From Xanthobacteraceae bacterium (GTDB lineage: Bacteria; Pseudomonadota; Alphaproteobacteria; Rhizobiales; Xanthobacteraceae): DNA of 10,056 bases. The notes under the pieces were generated by a model. That model saw only the letters and a program-made list of their open reading frames with translations, was not told where the DNA came from and made no database searches. The translations under genes were made by a program, and so were the position numbers. The stretch lies in assembly GCA_030043175.1 (NCBI GenBank), contig JASHYD010000798.1:1-10056 (forward strand), written 5' to 3'. The first letter of the stretch is position 1. The number at the start of each line of letters is the position of its first letter. This document shows positions 6,856-10,056 of this stretch, in pieces.

Positions 6856-6915
6856 CTACCGCCGCGCCGATGTGGCCGCCAGCGCCAGCATGGTGCTGGC
6901 CAGTATCGATTTCAT
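6856..6915 (-). pseudogene. Gene start cut off inside its signal peptide
   Basis: The ATG at 6915 has a GGAGG (6924-6928) eight bases upstream and encodes MKSILASTMLALAATSA, a textbook signal-peptide start, then two Arg and a TAG (6856-6858). The codons after the Ala-x-Ala region belong to unrelated sequence next to the substrate-binding protein remnant. A secreted-protein gene was evidently broken here, leaving its ribosome site and about 17 codons. The original product cannot be told. Confidence 0.45.
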
Positions 6916-6960
6916 CCGCAATCCCTCCGGAGGCTCCCCCTATGCTGTCCCCAGATCATG

Positions 6961-7283
6961 CTAGCCATGGCCATCGCGGTGCGCGGCGCGATACTCCCCC
7001 CACGGCGGCTGCAGCGTTACGCCGGCGCGCTTGAGTTCGCGATGGACCATCGCCCAGTCTGGCTGGCTCCGGCCGTCGCTTCTCGATCGGAGCTGCAGAC
7101 CGATAAAGGAGCGCTCAAGTGCCGCGTCGGTTACTCGGTCGCCAGCGGCCATGCAACGCCCGCCTCTGGCGCTCGCCGGATGCAGTCTCCTGCCGCTGTC
7201 GCGCTCAGACCGAGGCTGGCTGTGGTCTTCCGCTTGGATGAACCGTTGGCGCTTAGCCGCAATACATCGCGGATCTTTCGCAT
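6961..7283 (-). pseudogene. istA: IS21-family transposase istA, decayed 5' part
   Basis: The ATG at 7283 begins MRKIRDVLRL, then SSKRKTTASLGLS, IRRAPEAGVAWPL, matching the N-terminal helix-turn-helix of IS21 IstA (usually MRKIREVLRL ... SKRQIAASLGLG ... RAxxAGLSWPLP). A frameshift with a TAA follows near 7141; the next frame continues VTDAALERSF and PDWAMVHRELKRAGVTLQ, then GEYRAAHRDGHG, the segment normally read as PDWxxVHRELKRPGVTLQLLWEEYRxxHPDGYG. A TAG at 6961-6963 ends it. Only about 105 of roughly 500 residues remain; the DDE catalytic core and the istB helper are absent. This is a dead left end of an IS21 element, next to its terminal repeats (7386-7454). Confidence 0.75.
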
Positions 7284-7308
7284 GGGTAGTATCTCTTAGG
7301 GCATGCCG

Positions 7309-7326
7309 TCTCCTTTCGAAAGGAGA
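7309..7326. repeat. Perfect 18-bp palindrome upstream of istA
   Basis: TCTCCTTT-CG-AAAGGAGA is an exact palindrome 26 bases upstream of the istA ATG on the minus strand. On either strand it exposes AAGGAG. It could be a binding site controlling istA, or fold so that it hides a ribosome site. It is part of the left end of the IS21 remnant. Confidence 0.5.
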
Positions 7327-7385
7327 GCGAGCGATTGCCGATTCGAGCCCTACCCAACGGGCGCCACTGCTAACACTCCAACAGC

Positions 7386-7454
7386 CTGGTCGCCATCAAT
7401 TGGAATCACTGGTCGTCTTCAATCGGAGCCGGTGGTCGCCATCACGTGGTGCGC
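7386..7454. repeat. IS21 terminal repeats: three imperfect 23-bp units
   Basis: Three consecutive 23-base units start at 7386, 7409 and 7432, each beginning (C/G)TGGTCG followed by CCATCA or TCTTCA; the first continues with ATTGGAAT and the second with ATCGGAG. IS21 elements carry several such repeats at their ends as transposase-binding sites, and these lie upstream of the istA remnant where they should. The third unit is the most diverged and probably near the element's outer end; a copy of it recurs at 7744 because it was carried along in the tandem duplication. Confidence 0.6.
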
Positions 7455-7576
7455 GCACGCCGAAGAGACCATGACGAGCAACCAAGGTCTGTGTTGGGCA
7501 GGCGACCGGAGAGGCTTGAAGCGGTGCTCGTTTCCTGGCAGCCTTTGTCCTCCACGGTCACTTCCAGGAGGTTCAC

Positions 7577-7729
7577 ATGAACACTCGCCTTTGTGCGGCC
7601 ATTGGTGCCATAGCTCTTGTGTTTGCGATCGGTTCCGCTTCAGCGTTCGCGTGCGGCGCTGGTCATCATTCGGCTCATAAATCGAGTCTAACGAAGGTCA
7701 GCTACGCCGGCACTTCCAACCGGCGTTAA
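7577..7729 (+). CDS. Small secreted peptide, 50 aa (copy 1 of 2)
   Basis: The ATG at 7577 lies six bases after AGGAGG (7566-7571). The first 25 residues (MNTRLCAAIGAIALVFAIGS, then ASAFA) form a clear Sec signal peptide. The mature part is only about 25 residues: it starts CGAGHHSAHK, has a HxxxH-type His cluster, and ends in a basic SNRR. A Cys directly follows the likely cleavage site, but the preceding residues do not fit a lipobox well. A 7-bp stem with a 9-base loop (7704-7726) overlaps the last codons. No family is recognised; the His/Cys content allows metal binding as a guess. The perfect ribosome site, the signal peptide and preservation of an identical product in the second copy make it a likely real gene despite its size. 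Confidence 0.6.
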   Translation: MNTRLCAAIGAIALVFAIGSASAFACGAGHHSAHKSSLTKVSYAGTSNRR

Positions 7730-7888
7730 AACCGGCAGAGCCGGTGGTCGCCATCACGTGGTGCGCACACGCCGAAGAGACCATGACGAGCAACCAAGGT
7801 CTGTGTTGGGCAGGCGACCGGAGAGGCTTGAAGCGGTGCTTGTTTCCTGGCAGCCTTTGTCCTCCACGGTCACCTCCAGGAGGTTCAC

Positions 7889-8041
7889 ATGAACACTCGC
7901 CTTTGTGCGGCCATTGGCGCCATAGCTCTTGTGTTTGCGATCGGTTCCGCTTCAGCGTTCGCGTGCGGCGCTGGTCATCATTCGGCTCATAAATCGAGTC
8001 TAACGAAGGTCAGCTACGCCGGCACTTCCAACCGGCGTTAA
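7889..8041 (+). CDS. Small secreted peptide, 50 aa (copy 2 of 2)
   Basis: This is the second copy in the tandem duplication and encodes exactly the same 50 residues as the gene at 7577. Only one base differs within the coding part (7918, a synonymous Gly codon change). It keeps the AGGAGG ribosome site (7878-7883) and the 3' stem-loop (8016-8038). Since the upstream 150 bases are also duplicated, any promoter inside the unit serves both copies and the peptide dose may be doubled. Confidence 0.6.
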   Translation: MNTRLCAAIGAIALVFAIGSASAFACGAGHHSAHKSSLTKVSYAGTSNRR

Positions 8042-8050
8042 AACCGGCAG

Positions 8051-8419
8051 CGACCAAGTATCTGCGTCCCGCTCCTGCAGCAGCAGCTCACTACGGTTGG
8101 ATGGGCACACTCCGAATTGGTACGTTGCAAAGGTCAAGCCCGTGATGGGGCGCGGGACGCGGCGACTCCGAATGGCTTTTGCGAAATGCGGCACTGCCGA
8201 CCGCCGATTCAAGGGGATAACGCAAAATGAACGAAACAAGGCTTTTTTCATGATAGTAATCAGTGCGCACAAGATTTAAAGAATCCGCACACTGCGAGGA
8301 GCGGGTTGGGTCTGCCGGATTCGCGCGGGACTAAGCTTGGGTAGCCGCACGAAGCGAAAGGCGGATCACCGTCGAGACTGTTATCTGAGCACTTGGCCCG
8401 GTCTGTTCCGGCCCGTGCT
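8051..8419. other. Intergenic stretch with no recognisable gene
   Basis: A plus-strand frame at 8097-8279 would give 60 residues but has no ribosome site and no recognisable domain. A 7-bp inverted repeat (8281-8287 with 8316-8322) is too weak to name. Nothing else stood out. Confidence 0.4.
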
Positions 8420-8812
8420 TACGTCCGAAGGTCCACTCGAGCCGCCAGGTCTCCCTGGCGACGCCGGCGGCCATCGTCAATCCACGCGTCATTCGGGCGG
8501 TCCGCTCGGGAGCACTAGGCGAGATCGCGATCAGCTTCGTGGAATGGGTCGGGCATCGGGAAACAGAAGACCGTCATCGACTGGGCCGTCATTCGCGACG
8601 AGGCCACCGCCAAGGATTTTTCCGCGCAGGTCTTCGAGCCACCACGCGCCGTCGCGGACCGAACCTCGATCAGCGGCGGCATCGATTCTGTCATGGCGCA
8701 ACTCGCCAGCTCGCCGTTTTACGCCAATCGCCACACCATCGACGTATCCGGTGACGGCATCAAGCACGCCAACCGAGCGGCCATGAATGCCACAGCGCAC
8801 CCGCTCCCGTGA
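8420..8812 (+). pseudogene. DUF1194 (VWA-like) secreted protein, frameshifted remnant
   Basis: Frame from 8473: IVNPRVIRAVRSGALGEIA, then ISFVEWVG. After one extra base near 8554 the next frame continues IGKQKTVIDWAVIRDEATA, RTSISGGIDSVMAQL and TIDVSGDGIKHAN to a TGA at 8810-8812. The order matches DUF1194 proteins: NPxVIxAIRSG, IAVxxVEW, VIDWxxIRD, RTSISGAID, and the DVSGDGxNN motif. Before 8473 faint similarity (towards FELQRxGYAAA) needs more frameshifts, and the Asp-x-Ser-x-Ser site expected at the N-terminus of a VWA fold is not visible. The protein ends soon after DVSGDG, so the C-terminal third is lost. Clearly nonfunctional. Confidence 0.65.
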
Positions 8813-8822
8813 CGCTGGCTGA

Positions 8823-9071
8823 TCAGTTACCGCCAGTGCCAGGCGGATAAAACGTCCGGTGACCGTTGTAGGTATGGAAGCGATGTCGGTAGGTGCGCCG
8901 GTAGCCATGCCGGTAGCCATAGGAGCCGTAGGGGTGCGCGAAGCCATAAGCATGGGGGCCGTACCTGTAGCCATAGCCGTGATCCCACGCCGACGCCGGT
9001 TCGGTCGCCGCAACTGCAAAGCCCACCGCAACGGCTGCTACCGCCGCGTATTTCGCGAGGTTCATCAACAT
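8823..9071 (-). CDS. Small Gly/Tyr/His/Arg-rich secreted protein
   Basis: The protein has 82 residues and starts at the ATG at 9071, seven bases after GAGGAG. The first 28 residues are a Sec signal peptide (MLMNLAKYAAVAAVAVGFAV ending in ASA before WDHG). The mature part repeats aromatic and basic residues: GYGYRYGPHAYGFAHPYG, then YGYRHGYRRTYRHRF, and ends in FYPPGTGGN. Such Gly-Tyr-His-rich secreted proteins are common in Bradyrhizobium and relatives and have no known function; disordered, possibly cell-envelope or metal-binding, by composition only. It converges on the DUF1194 remnant, leaving 10 bases between stops. A near-palindrome (TTTGGCCA ... TGGCAAA, about 9088-9105) upstream may be an operator. 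Confidence 0.65.
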   Translation of the reverse strand: MLMNLAKYAAVAAVAVGFAVAATEPASAWDHGYGYRYGPHAYGFAHPYGSYGYRHGYRRTYRHRFHTYNGHRTFYPPGTGGN

Positions 9072-9182
9072 GGCTCATCTCCTCATGTTTGGCCAAAATG
9101 GCAAACGCTACATAATGGGAATGTTTGCAGATGAGAGCCTCTGTTAGGGATTGGCTGGGATGACGATGCAGCAAGGCAAGTC

Positions 9183-9416
9183 TCATTGAGAGCCCGGTCG
9201 TGGCGCTCTCACTGTGACGGCTTGCCCGCCGAATGACTTGTCCGGCTCGCTGCGCGCAATGATCCGCGGACCGTCCCGGTAATCGACGCGCTCATTCGGG
9301 TACAGCCGGCGCGCGGTCTCGAAAGCCGCACGGCCGACAAGCAGGTTGTTCGTGCGGGCGACGATTTCCTCGTGACCGCTGGTGCGAACGACCTTGAACT
9401 GCAGATAGTCAGACAT
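9183..9416 (-). CDS. Small conserved-looking protein under a LexA-type promoter
   Basis: The protein has 77 residues and begins MSDYLQFKVVRTSGHEEIV. It has no signal peptide or membrane segment, so it should be cytoplasmic. Sequence such as NNLLVGRAAFETARRLYP and VDYRDGPRIIARSE shows a balanced, folded-protein composition with an amphipathic helix in the middle. The ATG at 9416 was chosen because GAGGA lies about ten bases upstream and a consensus promoter ends just before it; a longer frame to 9539 would swallow that promoter. I do not recognise the family. The promoter with an overlapping SOS box (see separate entries) implies induction on DNA damage, and it is divergent from a serine recombinase gene. 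Confidence 0.65.
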   Translation of the reverse strand: MSDYLQFKVVRTSGHEEIVARTNNLLVGRAAFETARRLYPNERVDYRDGPRIIARSEPDKSFGGQAVTVRAPRPGSQ

Positions 9417-9438
9417 GGCGCGGTGTCCTCGCTGCTCT

Positions 9439-9453
9439 GAACAAATAGAGAAC
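9439..9453 (-). promoter_or_regulatory. LexA (SOS) box, alphaproteobacterial type
   Basis: The minus strand reads GTTC-TCTATTT-GTTC, an exact match to the GTTC-N7-GTTC direct repeat bound by LexA in alphaproteobacteria. It covers the -10 element of the promoter for the gene starting at 9416 and ends 23 bases from that start codon, an ideal position for repression. Confidence 0.7.
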
Positions 9454-9472
9454 ATATGTGATCGCGTGTCAA
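9444..9472 (-). promoter_or_regulatory. Sigma-70-type promoter of the 77-residue protein gene
   Basis: On the minus strand a perfect -35 TTGACA (9472-9467) is followed after exactly 17 bases by TCTATT (9449-9444), which keeps four of six -10 positions. Transcription would start near 9437, giving a leader of about 20 bases. The -10 element lies inside the LexA box. Confidence 0.7.
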
Positions 9473-9618
9473 GCGGCCACGGAGACCTTGTCGTGTTTTG
9501 GCAAACCCGGCCGCGACATCTACAAGCGACACCAAGCATGTCGTATTAGGATTGACTTTCAAATTAAACGACGAAATCGTGTAACGGTCTACAGCCAAAA
9601 CGACGGAGGGGGCTTTGA

Positions 9619-10056
9619 ATGACCGTCATTGGCTACGCGCTCGCCTCAGCACCACCGACCAAGACTTGTCGAGCCAAGAGGGCGCTCCGCGGGGTGCGAG
9701 GTCATCCGCGCCGAAAAGCGGTCGGGCACCTCGACGCAAGGGCGCGTGGAGTTGTGCACCGTTTTCGACGTCATGCGTAAGGGCGACGTGCTCATGGTAA
9801 CGCGGATCGACCGCCTCGCCCGGAGCATTGGCGACCTTCAAGACATCGTGCGGGCGATCAAAGCCGAGGGTGCCGCGCTCAAGGCGACAGAGCAGCCGAT
9901 CGACGCGAGCACCGCGGCCGGCAAATGCTTCCTTGACATGCTGGGCGTGTTCGCGGAGTTCGAGACGAACCTGCGACGCGAGCGGCAGCTAGAAGGATCG
10001 CAAAGGCCAAGGCGGAAGGCGTCTATAAGGGCCGGCCAGCCTCGATAGACGAGGGG
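9619..10056 (+). pseudogene. Serine recombinase (resolvase/invertase), frameshifted, runs off the window
   Basis: The ATG at 9619 follows GGAGGGGG (9605-9612). The expected start MTVIGYARVSTTDQDLSSQE is visible but split: MTVIGYA in one frame, STTDQDLSSQE in the next (break about 9640-9647, within the catalytic box), and GCEVIRAEKRSGTS onward in a third (break 9681-9694). The rest of the catalytic domain reads well: DVLMVTRIDRLARSIGDLQDIV carries the resolvase Arg/Asp signature, followed by STAAGKCFLDMLGVFAEFE. A further missing base near 9996 shifts QLEG to IAKAKAEGVYKGRPAS, the usual lead into the C-terminal helix-turn-helix, which lies beyond the window. With the box around the nucleophile Ser broken, it should be inactive unless the indels are sequence errors. 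Related to Tn3 resolvases and Pin/Hin invertases. Confidence 0.7.

Larger units (their letters stand above)
7426..8050 (+). repeat. Tandem direct duplication, unit 312 bp
   Basis: Bases 7426-7738 recur at 7738-8050 with an exact offset of 312 and no gaps. I count four differences (7455/7767, 7529/7841, 7562/7874, 7606/7918), all transitions, so the copies are nearly 99 percent identical. The copies share only one base of homology at the breakpoints, which suggests illegitimate recombination rather than crossing over between pre-existing repeats. Each unit carries part of an IS21 terminal repeat and one complete gene for a 50-residue secreted peptide with its ribosome site. Confidence 0.95.

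Noticed and set aside
7330..7362. tRNA-like 3' end around gattcgagccc
   Set aside because: The base before TTC is A instead of the required G, and no matching anticodon arm or acceptor stem could be drawn.
6838..7474. Plus-strand open frames of about 150 codons over the istA remnant
   Set aside because: They are antisense to recognisable IstA motifs on the minus strand.
7303..7680. Plus-strand open frames of 125 and 82 codons (7303-7680, 7744-7992) across the duplication
   Set aside because: Both read the secreted peptide gene in the wrong frame; the 50-codon frame has the ribosome site and signal peptide.
1..10056. CRISPR array, phage structural genes or a complete defence system
   Set aside because: No regularly spaced repeats with unique spacers and no recognisable cas, phage or defence genes were found on either strand; the only tandem repeat is the two-copy 312-bp unit.

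Overview
The window looks like an accessory, decaying stretch of a high-GC alphaproteobacterial chromosome, most likely Bradyrhizobium or a near relative in the Rhizobiales. The evidence is: two orphan Tat-exported ABC substrate-binding proteins of the ABC_sub_bind type that is greatly expanded in that group; a GTTC-N7-GTTC SOS box, the alphaproteobacterial LexA form; and several small secreted proteins of Bradyrhizobium-like style. No rRNA, tRNA or CRISPR array was found. The species assignment is inference.

Layout. 1-178 is the 3' end of an IS4-type transposase. 254-290 is a strong bidirectional terminator serving a small secreted protein on the minus strand (353-724). At about 1171-1175 two 5'-truncated genes are joined: the catalytic C-terminus of a tyrosine recombinase (minus) and the C-terminal tail of an Rpn-like protein (plus). 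After about 500 bp without a recognisable gene, a perfect CRP-type palindrome (1878-1895) precedes two intact tandem substrate-binding protein genes (1974-2963 and 3165-4151). No permease or ATPase gene accompanies them.

From 4177 to 7450 almost everything is broken: a truncated secreted-protein gene, a short group II intron reverse-transcriptase remnant, a probable IS110 remnant, a coiled-coil secreted protein with three single-base frameshifts, the N-terminus of a third substrate-binding protein with a nonsense codon, a gene start cut off inside its signal peptide, and a decayed IS21 istA with its terminal repeats. A 312-bp tandem duplication (7426-8050) starts inside those IS21 repeats and carries two copies of an intact gene for a 50-residue secreted peptide that has no longer open frame to draw attention to it.

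The right end holds a DUF1194 pseudogene, a Gly/Tyr/His-rich secreted protein (8823-9071), a 77-residue protein whose consensus promoter is overlapped by a LexA box (9183-9416), and a frameshifted serine recombinase that runs off the window.

I see no complete multi-gene system. The best leads are the SOS-controlled small gene, the duplicated secreted peptide, the CRP-like site before the transporter pair, and the dense set of recombination junctions between gene fragments.
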